DNA of 34,611 bases from an uncultured Cytophaga sp. (lineage in GTDB: Bacteria; Bacteroidota; Bacteroidia; Cytophagales; Cytophagaceae), in NCBI RefSeq assembly GCF_937863595.1, contig NZ_CALMGQ010000129.1, positions 1 to 34,611 of the forward strand, written 5' to 3'. The notes below the pieces were generated by a model. That model was given only the letters and a program-made list of their open reading frames with translations, was not told the origin of the DNA and ran no database searches. Within the stretch, counting starts at the first letter, position 1, and each line of letters begins with the position of its first letter. This document shows positions 8,434 through 15,874 of the stretch, one piece after another. The translations under genes and the position numbers were made by a program.

Positions 8434-8581
8434 TAAACAGTATCTATCTATGTTGTAGTCAAAAACTATATTTTGCTTTATAATTCATTTGTAAAATAAT
8501 ATTGGGATTATTCGATACAAAACAGCAAAATTAAACAACTACATGAATAGATTAAATGTCTAAAATCTGAGTTCTACAAAT

Positions 8582-8995
8582 ATGGAAATAGAATTAAACT
8601 TATTAAATAATGCCTACCATTTTGAAGCTAAAAATGAACAAGGCAACAGTATTTCTATCGATGCATCTCCAGCAATAGGCGGAGAGAACAAAGGTCCGCG
8701 ACCAATGGAATTATTAATAATGGGTCTTGGTGGCTGCAGCGGAATTGATGTACTTAGCATTTTGCGTAAACAAAAAATTGAGCCTGAAGGGTTTCGAATC
8801 AAGTTGCATGCAGATCGAGAGAAAGATGCCGTTCCTTCCCTATTTACAGAGATATTAGTTGAATTTATTTTTAAAGGGAATATCGATCCAATAAAAGCAG
8901 AGCGTGCAGTAAAGCTGTCCATGGATAAATACTGCTCTGTTGCAAAGACCTTAGAAAAAACAGCAACAATCACGTATAAAATTACAATGGAATAA
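8582..8995 (+). CDS. OsmC-family protein
   Basis: A 137-residue cytoplasmic protein of the OsmC/YhfA fold. Both redox cysteines of the family are present: Cys52 in MGLGGCSGIDVLSIL and Cys118 in KYCSVAKTL. The sequence NKGPRPMELLIMGLGGC is typical of OsmC-like subfamily members rather than of Ohr. These proteins reduce peroxides or handle reactive sulfur and thiol compounds. The gene is first in the plus-strand direction from the shared divergent region and lies 61 bases before the MetZ-type gene. Neighbours therefore suggest a link with sulfide or thiol chemistry, but that is inferred from position alone. Confidence 0.88.
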   Translation: MEIELNLLNNAYHFEAKNEQGNSISIDASPAIGGENKGPRPMELLIMGLGGCSGIDVLSILRKQKIEPEGFRIKLHADREKDAVPSLFTEILVEFIFKGNIDPIKAERAVKLSMDKYCSVAKTLEKTATITYKITME

Positions 8996-9024
8996 TTGTT
9001 GATTTATAAAATCAACAATTATTC
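8990..9024 (+). other. Hairpin overlapping the OsmC stop codon
   Basis: A perfect 16-bp inverted repeat (8990-9005 with 9009-9024) leaves only three unpaired bases and includes the OsmC stop codon at 8993-8995. No T-run follows, so it is not a classic terminator. It may lower read-through to the metZ-like gene or protect the upstream mRNA 3' end. Confidence 0.6.
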
Positions 9025-9056
9025 TAAGAAATAGATAACATAGAATCTGAAGAACG

Positions 9057-10232
9057 ATGGAATATACCAATTTTGAAACACAAGCGATACGTACACAAAC
9101 AGAGCGTAGTCAAAACAGGGAACACAGTACTCCTTTATACATGACTTCTAGTTTTGTTTTTGATGATGCAGAACAAGCACGTGCTATGTTTGCGGATGAA
9201 GTAAGCGGAAATATATACACCCGATTTTCAAATCCAAACAATTCAGAATTTATAGAAAAAATGTGTTTGATGGAAGGCGCTGAAGATGGCTTTGCTACTG
9301 CTTCTGGTATGTCTGCTGTCTTTTCTAGCATGGCACCTTTCTTAAATAATGGAGACCATTTATTATTGTGCAAATCGGTTTTTGGATCAAGCTTGCAAAT
9401 TGCAACTCAAATTTTTCCAAAGTGGGGCATTGAACATACGTTTGCACCTATTGATCAACCTGAAATATGGGAAAGTTTAATCAAACCAAATACAAAAATG
9501 GTTATGATTGAAACACCTTCAAATCCTGCATTGGATTTAATCGATATTGAGTGGCTTGCAACATTATGTAAAAAGCACAATATTCTTTTAAATGTTGACA
9601 ATTGTTTTGCGACACCTTATTTGCAATGCCCAATAAAATTAGGGGCCGACATTGTGACGCATTCTGCAACAAAATTTATTGATGGTCAAGGTCGTGCAAT
9701 TGGTGGTATTATTTTAGGCACAAAAGAAATAATTAAACAAGTACGTTTCTTCTGCCGCCACACCGGTCCAGCATTATCACCATTTAATTCTTGGATATTC
9801 TCAAAAAGTTTAGAAACACTTGCTGTGCGCATGGATCGCCACTGTGAAAATGCATTAAAACTGGCGCAATTTCTAGAAACACATCCCGATGTAGAACAAG
9901 TAAAATATCCTTATTTGCCAAGTCATCCGCAATATGAGTTGGCCAAAAAACAAATGCGCGCAGGTGGTGGTATTGTAACATTCATCATAAAAGGTGGCGT
10001 TGAAAGAGGTAGGAAATTTTTGGATGCAACAGTAATGTCTTCACATTCTGCTAACTTAGGAGATACAAGAACAATTGTAACACATCCGGCATCGACTACC
10101 CACTCAAAACTATCCGATATAGATAGAGCTTCAGTAGGTATTTTACCAGGATCTATTCGCGTTTCAGTTGGATTAGAACATCCAGACGATATTATTGCAG
10201 ATATCAAGCAAGCATTAGAAAACTCAAAATAA
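9057..10232 (+). CDS. metZ: O-succinylhomoserine sulfhydrylase-type enzyme (Cys/Met metabolism PLP family)
   Basis: A 391-residue PLP enzyme of the trans-sulfuration family. It would join sulfide to an O-acylated homoserine to give homocysteine. Landmarks are YTRFSNPN (Tyr54, Arg56, phosphate contact from the partner subunit), ATASGMSAVFSS (76-91 region), ETPSNPALDLIDI, the pyridine-nitrogen ligand Asp181 in NVDNCFATPYLQ, the Schiff-base Lys206 in THSATKFIDGQGR, and the C-terminal SVGLEHPDDIIADI. Its length (about 390) fits MetZ better than the longer MetY O-acetylhomoserine enzymes. A sulfite reductase next door supplies sulfide. Cystathionine gamma-synthase or gamma-lyase activity cannot be excluded from sequence alone. 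Confidence 0.85.
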   Translation: MEYTNFETQAIRTQTERSQNREHSTPLYMTSSFVFDDAEQARAMFADEVSGNIYTRFSNPNNSEFIEKMCLMEGAEDGFATASGMSAVFSSMAPFLNNGDHLLLCKSVFGSSLQIATQIFPKWGIEHTFAPIDQPEIWESLIKPNTKMVMIETPSNPALDLIDIEWLATLCKKHNILLNVDNCFATPYLQCPIKLGADIVTHSATKFIDGQGRAIGGIILGTKEIIKQVRFFCRHTGPALSPFNSWIFSKSLETLAVRMDRHCENALKLAQFLETHPDVEQVKYPYLPSHPQYELAKKQMRAGGGIVTFIIKGGVERGRKFLDATVMSSHSANLGDTRTIVTHPASTTHSKLSDIDRASVGILPGSIRVSVGLEHPDDIIADIKQALENSK

Positions 10233-10250
10233 TCTAACTTATACAGGAGA

Positions 10251-11084
10251 ATGGCAACTATTAAAGCAACACTTTCTTCCATTCTCGAAAACAATTCAAA
10301 AAATACACAATTAGTTTGGTTAACACGTATCGTTAACTATCTAATTGTGGTATTGGTTTTACTAAATGTTTTAGCTGTAATTTTTCAGACCGAAAAAAGC
10401 CTTGCTATAGATTACAAAACCTTTTTCATCGTTTTAGAATTTATATCAGCAGCATTTTTTACTATAGAATATATTATACGTGTTTGGGTTTCTAACCTAC
10501 ATCGCAGTTACCAGGAGCCTTTTTGGGGTAGATTAAAATACATGCTAACACCCATGGCAATCATTGACTTATTATCTATACTTCCATTTTATTTCCTACT
10601 TTTTACAGCATTTGACCTTCGCTTTATCAGTATATTACGTTTTTTCAGAATATTACGTATTTTTAAGTTGAGGAGGTATTCACAGGCCGTTCATACAGTT
10701 TGGCAAGTAATTGTAGATAAGAAAGAAGAATTAATTATTAACTTTGCAACAATTCTTGTATTGCTTGTTATATCCTCTTGTTTGATGTATTATATTGAAC
10801 ATGATGTGCAACCCAAAGCATTTTCAAGTATACCTGCTACTATGTGGTGGAGCGTGTCTACCTTAACAACGGTAGGTTATGGAGACATTGTTCCAATTAC
10901 CACATTTGGCAAATTATTATCTGCCTGCATCGCTATGTTGGGTATCGCCATGTTTGCTTTACCTGCCGCTTTACTTTCATCTGGCTTTACAGAACAAATA
11001 AAAAATCAACGCAGAAGAAATTTTCATTATTCATGTCCACATTGTCAAGCAAAAATTGACGGAAAAGATTTATTCAATGCTTAA
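10251..11084 (+). CDS. Voltage-gated-type potassium channel (six-helix)
   Basis: A 277-residue inner-membrane channel subunit. S1 is near 27-46, S2 near 57-80, S3 near 100-118, S4 near 122-143, S5 near 160-181, the pore loop near 194-213 and S6 near 220-245. S4 carries regularly spaced arginines (R124, R130, R133, R136, R141, R142). The selectivity filter is TVGYGD at 207-212. It would assemble as a tetramer. After S6 a short cytoplasmic tail ends in SCPHC (261-265), half of a zinc-ribbon-like motif, with no RCK or cyclic-nucleotide domain. It starts only 18 bases after the metZ-like gene, so cotranscription is likely though functionally unexplained. Confidence 0.9.
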   Translation: MATIKATLSSILENNSKNTQLVWLTRIVNYLIVVLVLLNVLAVIFQTEKSLAIDYKTFFIVLEFISAAFFTIEYIIRVWVSNLHRSYQEPFWGRLKYMLTPMAIIDLLSILPFYFLLFTAFDLRFISILRFFRILRIFKLRRYSQAVHTVWQVIVDKKEELIINFATILVLLVISSCLMYYIEHDVQPKAFSSIPATMWWSVSTLTTVGYGDIVPITTFGKLLSACIAMLGIAMFALPAALLSSGFTEQIKNQRRRNFHYSCPHCQAKIDGKDLFNA

Positions 11085-11601
11085 AAAAATTCCAATCATT
11101 AGTCTCATCTGTGCAGTCATTTATGTGGCTGCAATAAAAATTATAACTGTTACCGGATTAACAATGTTGCAAATCCCTATGTTAGCACCTTTTGTATCCG
11201 TATCGATCATTGCTATTCCATTGTATTTTGGCATGTTGCATATCCGAAAAGTACATTACGACAACTCTATTAACTTCTCTCAAACATTCTATTCTGGAGT
11301 TATCATTTCAGTATTTACTGCAATATTTGTTTATGTTATTTTCTATTTATTAGAAATGAGCAACATATTAATTCCGGATTTAATTTTAGACAACCAACTA
11401 ACTGCAGAAGCCTACATAAAAGCTTATAAACCTAGCGAAACAGAGATTGCTGAAATACACCAAAATACTAAAAACAGTATGGCCCCCTTTGTATTTGCTC
11501 AAGTCCATTTCATTATGGTCTTACTAATATCAGCCTTTAGCGCAACAATTTTATCTCTGTTTATTAGAAATAAAGACACCTTCACTGAAATTAAAAAATA
11601 A
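11077..11601 (+). CDS. DUF4199 family membrane protein
   Basis: About 174 residues from the ATG at 11077, which overlaps the channel gene by eight bases; a TTG at 11056 would add seven residues. Four hydrophobic segments (roughly 5-27, 32-52, 70-92 and 141-163 in this numbering) with a polar loop between the third and fourth, and a short charged C-terminus, fit DUF4199, a Bacteroidota inner-membrane family of unknown function. Start overlap implies translational coupling to the potassium channel. I see no catalytic motif. Confidence 0.75.
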   Translation: MLKKIPIISLICAVIYVAAIKIITVTGLTMLQIPMLAPFVSVSIIAIPLYFGMLHIRKVHYDNSINFSQTFYSGVIISVFTAIFVYVIFYLLEMSNILIPDLILDNQLTAEAYIKAYKPSETEIAEIHQNTKNSMAPFVFAQVHFIMVLLISAFSATILSLFIRNKDTFTEIKK

Positions 11602-11607
11602 TAAATT

Positions 11608-12336
11608 ATGAAGAAATTAATTCTCACAACAACCATCTTATTTACATTTATAAGTATGGTTTCTGCACAGAAAATAGGCAATGTAACCATTCCCAAAAGC
11701 ATAACAAATGCTACTTCTGCAGTAGGACTTTCAGAGGAAGATATCGCTAAAGGATTAAAAGAAGCGCTTACAAAAGGTGCAAAAATGGCAGCAGATTCTT
11801 TAAATAAAAAGAACGGATATTATGGAAATGCTTTGGTACGCATTCCTTTTCCACCTGAATTATCTAAAATGGAATCCACACTTCGTAGCATGGGTTTAGG
11901 AAATGAAGTAGATAAATTTATTGTTTCACTAAATCGTTCCGCTGAAGATGCTGCAGTCGAGGCTGCTCCTATTTTCACATCTGCAATCACAAACATGAAA
12001 ATAACAGATGCTACAACAATTTTAACAGGCGCAGATACTGCTGCCACTTCGTATTTAAAAAAGGCAACATATCAATCGTTGTATTCTGCATTTAAACCAC
12101 ATATTACAAAAGCATTAGGTAATAACTTGGTTGCCTCACAATGGACTAACCTAGCAAACACATACAATAAATTGCCCTTGGTGCGCAAAAAAGTGAATGC
12201 TGATTTAATAGCTTTTACAACAGAAAATGCATTAAAAGGCTTATTTATAAAAGTAGCTCAAGAAGAAATTAAAATCAGAAAAAATCCTGCTGCACGTACC
12301 AGTGATTTATTGAAAAAAGTATTTGGTTCAAATTAA
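11608..12336 (+). CDS. DUF4197 family exported protein
   Basis: A 242-residue protein with a cleavable signal peptide (about residues 1-20, ending SAQ). It is followed by the DUF4197 pattern: GLSEEDIAKGLKEALTKGA near 35-53, YYGNALVRIPFPPEL near 70-84, and the C-terminal KGLFIKVAQEEIKIRKNP. Expected in the periplasm. Function is not known. It begins six bases after the DUF4199 gene, so channel, DUF4199 and DUF4197 genes probably form one transcript, ended by the shared hairpin at 12381-12415. Confidence 0.85.
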   Translation: MKKLILTTTILFTFISMVSAQKIGNVTIPKSITNATSAVGLSEEDIAKGLKEALTKGAKMAADSLNKKNGYYGNALVRIPFPPELSKMESTLRSMGLGNEVDKFIVSLNRSAEDAAVEAAPIFTSAITNMKITDATTILTGADTAATSYLKKATYQSLYSAFKPHITKALGNNLVASQWTNLANTYNKLPLVRKKVNADLIAFTTENALKGLFIKVAQEEIKIRKNPAARTSDLLKKVFGSN

Positions 12337-12347
12337 GAAACCTGCCC

Positions 12348-12366
12348 AAAGCTTAAGGCATAAAGC
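12348..12366. repeat. Dispersed repeat AAAGCTTAAKGCMTAAAGC, copy 1
   Basis: This 19-base stretch matches 17226-17244 at 17 of 19 positions, and both sit just after a stop codon. Related sequence also occurs inverted at 17323-17342. Role unknown. Confidence 0.5.
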
Positions 12367-12380
12367 TAAAACATATTACA

Positions 12381-12415
12381 TACGGGCTATTGAAATCACT
12401 TTTCAATAGCCCGTA
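12381..12415. terminator. Bidirectional terminator
   Basis: A perfect 15-bp stem (12381-12395 with 12401-12415) and 5-base loop lie between the convergent DUF4197 and MarR genes. The plus strand continues into TTATTTTTT. The MarR stop codon (12396-12398) sits in the loop. Confidence 0.8.
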
Positions 12416-13031
12416 TTATTTTTTGCAATTCGCTTAATGTAGCATCTCGCTGTGTATGATATAAATTGGTATGTATCACATCTAACTTCGAAAGTGTATG
12501 CGCTAATTGTGATGCTTCTTCCTCTTCCAAAGGACCAAAAATAACAGAACCAATCTGTTCCATGTATGGATAACATCTTTGTAAAAACGCTTTTCCCTTT
12601 GCCGTAGTAGATATGGAAGTAGCACGTTTATCTTCAATATTCACTTTTTCTTTTACTAGACCCAATTGAATAAGGCGTTTTATAATTTCAATACCTGTGG
12701 TATACTCTGTTACATGTAAATCAATAAGTTGCTTTTTTGTAAGGGTGCCAAGCTCGGTTAATTTTTGTAAAAAAACAAAGTCATCCAAAGTCTTCAACTC
12801 CAGATCTACTAAATTTTTCCTAGAATAGAAAATAGACATTTTTGATAACCTGTTCAACGCCCTACCCAAAACTTTACCCCTTGGGTTTTCTTTTGTAAAC
12901 TTTATCGAAACTTGTTTGTTACTACTATTGCCAAGTAAATAAGCTTTACAAAAATCATGGATTTCAGCTTTAGGATGCTCCTTTTCAAAAGAGTACCACA
13001 AATTGACCAATTCAACGAGCTTATCTGACAT
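12396..13031 (-). CDS. MarR-family transcriptional regulator
   Basis: A 211-residue protein with a winged helix-turn-helix in the middle (about residues 85-155): TLTKKQLIDLHVTEYTTG is the recognition region, and the wing has the MarR DxR signature in NIEDKRATSIS. Long helices at both ends would form the dimer interface. It is longer than a typical MarR (about 150), mostly because of some 60 extra N-terminal residues. It is divergently transcribed from the ABC efflux operon across an 88-base gap containing two palindromes, the usual layout of a repressor of an efflux system. The ligand is unknown. Confidence 0.85.
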   Translation of the reverse strand: MSDKLVELVNLWYSFEKEHPKAEIHDFCKAYLLGNSSNKQVSIKFTKENPRGKVLGRALNRLSKMSIFYSRKNLVDLELKTLDDFVFLQKLTELGTLTKKQLIDLHVTEYTTGIEIIKRLIQLGLVKEKVNIEDKRATSISTTAKGKAFLQRCYPYMEQIGSVIFGPLEEEEASQLAHTLSKLDVIHTNLYHTQRDATLSELQKIIRAIEK

Positions 13032-13035
13032 AATT

Positions 13036-13054
13036 CAATATTACGACGATATTG
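13036..13054. promoter_or_regulatory. Palindrome, candidate MarR operator 1
   Basis: Arms CAATAT and ATATTG flank a 7-base spacer, five bases upstream of the MarR start codon. The position suits autoregulation; this is inference. Confidence 0.35.
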
Positions 13055-13073
13055 TTACATTTAAAAATATTTT

Positions 13074-13089
13074 ACAATGTTAATATTGT
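13074..13089. promoter_or_regulatory. Palindrome over the -33 box, candidate MarR operator 2
   Basis: ACAAT-N6-ATTGT covers the TTG (13086-13088) of the predicted efflux-operon promoter. Binding here would block RNA polymerase. Its half-site ATTGT resembles the first palindrome's ATATTG. Confidence 0.4.
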
Positions 13090-13115
13090 TTTTAAACATA
13101 CTTAAATTACATTTG
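13086..13115 (+). promoter_or_regulatory. Bacteroidota sigma-A promoter of the ABC efflux operon
   Basis: TTG (13086-13088), a 19-base spacer and TACATTTG (13108-13115) match the TTG-N17-23-TAnnTTTG consensus perfectly. The -7 box ends only four bases before the ATG at 13120, so the transcript would be leaderless or nearly so. Confidence 0.6.
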
Positions 13116-13119
13116 ATGT

Positions 13120-13812
13120 ATGGTAATTGCTGAATTAAAAAATGCTTCGAAGGAATATCAAATGGGTGACCAAACCATTACAGCACTTCAAGCGACAAAT
13201 TTTAAGGTAAACGATGGTGAGTTATTACTTATCATAGGTCCTTCGGGATCTGGGAAAACAACCTTATTATCCCTAATCGGTTGCGTTATCTACCCCAGTA
13301 AAGGAGAGCTATCCGTAAATAATGAGAATGTCAATGCAATGAGTCAAAGTCAAATGGCAAAGCTCAGGTTAAACACCATTGGTTTTGTATTTCAAAATTT
13401 CAACCTCATAGCGCCACTCAATGCATTCGACAACGTGATCCTTCCTTTGCAATTACAAGGGGTCGGTAACAAAGAAGCGAATCAGCGAACGGAAGACGCT
13501 TTGAAGAAAGTAGGCATGTTTGATCGAAAAAAGAATCTTCCAAAACAATTATCGGGTGGACAACAACAACGAATCGCAATTGCCCGCGCACTTGTTACTA
13601 ACCCAAAAATAATTTTATGCGATGAACCAACAGCATCACTCGATAAAGATTCCGTAAGTGTTGTGATGAATGAATTAAAATCCTTAGCAGAAAATGGCAA
13701 AGCGGTTGTTGTCGTAACCCACGATCCACGACTGAAAGAATATGCGCACAGAATTGTGGAAGTAAAAAATGGAATAGTTACTGAATTAAAAGACTTAAGT
13801 CAAAATTTATGA
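13120..13812 (+). CDS. ABC transporter ATP-binding protein (MacB/LolD/DevA type)
   Basis: A 230-residue nucleotide-binding subunit. Walker A is GPSGSGKT at 40-47, the Q-loop Gln is at 92 in FVFQNFNLI, the signature is LSGGQ at 144-148, Walker B is IILCDEP at 164-170 with catalytic Glu169, and the switch His is 201 in VVVTHD. The compact size and strong FQ(N)FNL signature place it with the MacB/LolD/DevA group that pairs with FtsX-like permeases. The start at the first ATG is needed to keep the first beta strand of the fold. Its stop overlaps the next gene's ATG (ATGA). It drives the efflux pump encoded by the next three genes. Confidence 0.93.
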   Translation: MVIAELKNASKEYQMGDQTITALQATNFKVNDGELLLIIGPSGSGKTTLLSLIGCVIYPSKGELSVNNENVNAMSQSQMAKLRLNTIGFVFQNFNLIAPLNAFDNVILPLQLQGVGNKEANQRTEDALKKVGMFDRKKNLPKQLSGGQQQRIAIARALVTNPKIILCDEPTASLDKDSVSVVMNELKSLAENGKAVVVVTHDPRLKEYAHRIVEVKNGIVTELKDLSQNL

Positions 13813-14741
13813 TACATAGAATAGTATTTATTGTTTGCAGCATTTCACTTTTTGCTTGCGGAGGAGAAAAAAAAGAAAAACCGCAATTGAATCAAATAGA
13901 TTCAATGAAGATAAAAGAAGTAGTAGGTATCGCGAATATAGAGCCACTACAACGAATTTTATCACTTACCCCAGAAGTAAGTGGAATTGTAAAACAAATA
14001 CATGTGGAAATAAGCCAATCTGTTAAAAAAGGAGAAGTCCTTTTTGTACTTGATAACGAAACAGAAACGGCTCAACTACATCAAGCACAATCAAAGCTTG
14101 CTACACAAAAAGCGGTAATTGAAAAAAACAGTGCTAACATTAAAACTGCTGAAACAAATTTAAAAAATGCCAACATCAATCTAGGTCGAGCTAAAAATCT
14201 ATTTTCAGATGGAGCTATAACTCAAAAGCAATTAGAGGATGTGCAATTAACATTTGATACAAAGAGATTAGACGTAGAATCAAGCAAAACAGATTTAGAT
14301 GAAGCTCAAAAAAGGCTTGTAGAATTGAGTGCTGATGTAGAGTATTATCAAACCTTGTTAAATAAAAAAACAATCAAAGCACCTTTAGATGGCACAATCC
14401 TATCGGTAAATACAAAACTTGGAGAAACAGTTACGAGTAGTACGGTTTTGTCAGATTTCGCTCCAAAGGGTCCAATCATGGCAATTACCGAGATTGATGA
14501 ATTGTTCGCAGATAAAATAAAAGTTGGTCAATCTGCATTTGTTCGTGCGCAAGGAGATTCAATCGTTATTGCAAAAGGTAAAGTAATTTTAGCTGCACCT
14601 TATCTTAGTAAAAAATCATTATTCTCAGATAAAGCAGACAATCTAGAAGATAGACGTGTACGTGAAGTGCGTGTACAATTAGACAGTACAAAATCGCTAC
14701 TTATTGGTAGCAGAGTTGAATGCATCATTGAACTAAAATAA
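13809..14741 (+). CDS. HlyD/DevB-type periplasmic adaptor, lipoprotein
   Basis: A 310-residue membrane-fusion protein. The N-terminus is a lipoprotein signal with lipobox LFAC and lipidated Cys17, so it is anchored by lipid in the inner membrane. Residues about 50-80 form the first half of a biotinyl-lipoyl-like domain (SGIVKQIHVEISQSVKKGEVLFVLD), a coiled-coil hairpin spans about 85-185, and the second half follows (KKTIKAPLDGTILSVNTKLGETV). A beta-barrel domain ends the protein. It links the ABC permease to the TolC-like channel of the same operon. Its start overlaps the ATPase stop by four bases. Confidence 0.88.
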   Translation: MIHRIVFIVCSISLFACGGEKKEKPQLNQIDSMKIKEVVGIANIEPLQRILSLTPEVSGIVKQIHVEISQSVKKGEVLFVLDNETETAQLHQAQSKLATQKAVIEKNSANIKTAETNLKNANINLGRAKNLFSDGAITQKQLEDVQLTFDTKRLDVESSKTDLDEAQKRLVELSADVEYYQTLLNKKTIKAPLDGTILSVNTKLGETVTSSTVLSDFAPKGPIMAITEIDELFADKIKVGQSAFVRAQGDSIVIAKGKVILAAPYLSKKSLFSDKADNLEDRRVREVRVQLDSTKSLLIGSRVECIIELK

Positions 14742-14745
14742 GACT

Positions 14746-15870
14746 ATGTTTTTTACAGCATTAAAATTTATTTGGTTCGACAAGCCTAAGTCCATTGGAG
14801 CCTTAGCTGGTGTTGTTATTTCGGTATTCTTAATCGGACAACAGTGCGGGATATTTATATTCCTTACAGATGCAATGTCCAGCTTGGTTCGAAACAACAG
14901 TGAATATATTTGGGTAACCGATGCAAAAACAACAAATGTAAATGCATTATCAGCCATTGATATTCGTTTAGGAAAAGAAATAGAAAGTGTTCCGGGTGTA
15001 AAAAAAGTTTCTCCGATTGTTATTGCAGGAGGCTCCGCTAAATTTGAAAATGGTTTATCAAGTGGCATTACACTTATTGGTTCTGAAGCACCCTATTTCT
15101 ATGGTGGCCCTTATAACTTATATAAAGGAAGCAAAGAGGTTATGTTGCAAGAAGGTGCAATTATCGTAGATTATTTTGATAAAAAAACATTAGGTGAAGC
15201 TGAACTGGGTGACTATTTTGTAAAAAATGGAAAAAAAGTATATATAGCTGGACAAACGAAAGGCGTTCGTGGATTTGGTGGGCCTGCTTACTCCTTCACA
15301 ACGATAGAACGTGCCCGCTATTTAACTAGTTTTTCAAAATACAAAGCCAGTGCCTTTTTAGTACAATGGGACAATACCGTTTCAAAAGAATTTGTCATAA
15401 GAAATATTGAACGACATGTTAGAGGAATCAAAGCATGGGATAGCGAAAATTTTAAAAATCAAACCATCCTTACTGTATTAAAATCAAGTGGTATAGCCTT
15501 ATCTTTTGGCACATTAATAACTTTTGCACTAATCACAGGTTTTGTAATCATAGGTCTTACACTTTATTCATCCGCAATTGATCGAATAAAGGATTATGGG
15601 ACATTAAAAGCAATCGGAGCAACCAACGGATACATCCGGAGATTAATATTAACACAAGCGACAATAATTGCTTTTGTTGGTTTTTTATTAGGCTATGGAC
15701 TGGTTACAGCTTTTAAAAATGGCATTGCAAATGCAGGTACATTCTTTGAATACCCGCTATGGCTTAAAATAACATTCTTTGGTATCACATTATTTATTGC
15801 ATTGGGTGGATGTTTATTTGCCATCAGACGCATCACAAAATTAGAACCTGCACAAGTATTTAGAGGTTAA
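14746..15870 (+). CDS. FtsX/DevC-like ABC transporter permease
   Basis: A 374-residue permease with the four-helix FtsX/MacB topology. One helix is near 16-38, a large periplasmic domain spans about 40-245, and three helices lie near 250-278, 300-325 and 338-362. The cytoplasmic loop IDRIKDYGTLKAIGATNGYIRRL (284-306 region) is the MacB/FtsX coupling segment. The N-terminal WFDKPKSIGALAGVVISVFLIG and overall length suit DevC-like exporters. The C-terminus ends KLEPAQVFRG, a typical ending. It begins four bases after the adaptor gene and partners the ATPase. The substrate is unknown. Confidence 0.9.
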   Translation: MFFTALKFIWFDKPKSIGALAGVVISVFLIGQQCGIFIFLTDAMSSLVRNNSEYIWVTDAKTTNVNALSAIDIRLGKEIESVPGVKKVSPIVIAGGSAKFENGLSSGITLIGSEAPYFYGGPYNLYKGSKEVMLQEGAIIVDYFDKKTLGEAELGDYFVKNGKKVYIAGQTKGVRGFGGPAYSFTTIERARYLTSFSKYKASAFLVQWDNTVSKEFVIRNIERHVRGIKAWDSENFKNQTILTVLKSSGIALSFGTLITFALITGFVIIGLTLYSSAIDRIKDYGTLKAIGATNGYIRRLILTQATIIAFVGFLLGYGLVTAFKNGIANAGTFFEYPLWLKITFFGITLFIALGGCLFAIRRITKLEPAQVFRG

Positions 15871-15874
15871 CCTT

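Noticed and set aside
8252..8581. Riboswitch (e.g. SAM type) in the divergent sulfur gap
   Set aside because: No conserved SAM-riboswitch core or multi-stem layout could be found; only a palindrome and AT-rich DNA.
10245..10250. AGGAGA before the potassium channel as a Shine-Dalgarno site
   Set aside because: It abuts the ATG with no spacing, so it is unlikely to act as a normal ribosome-binding site.
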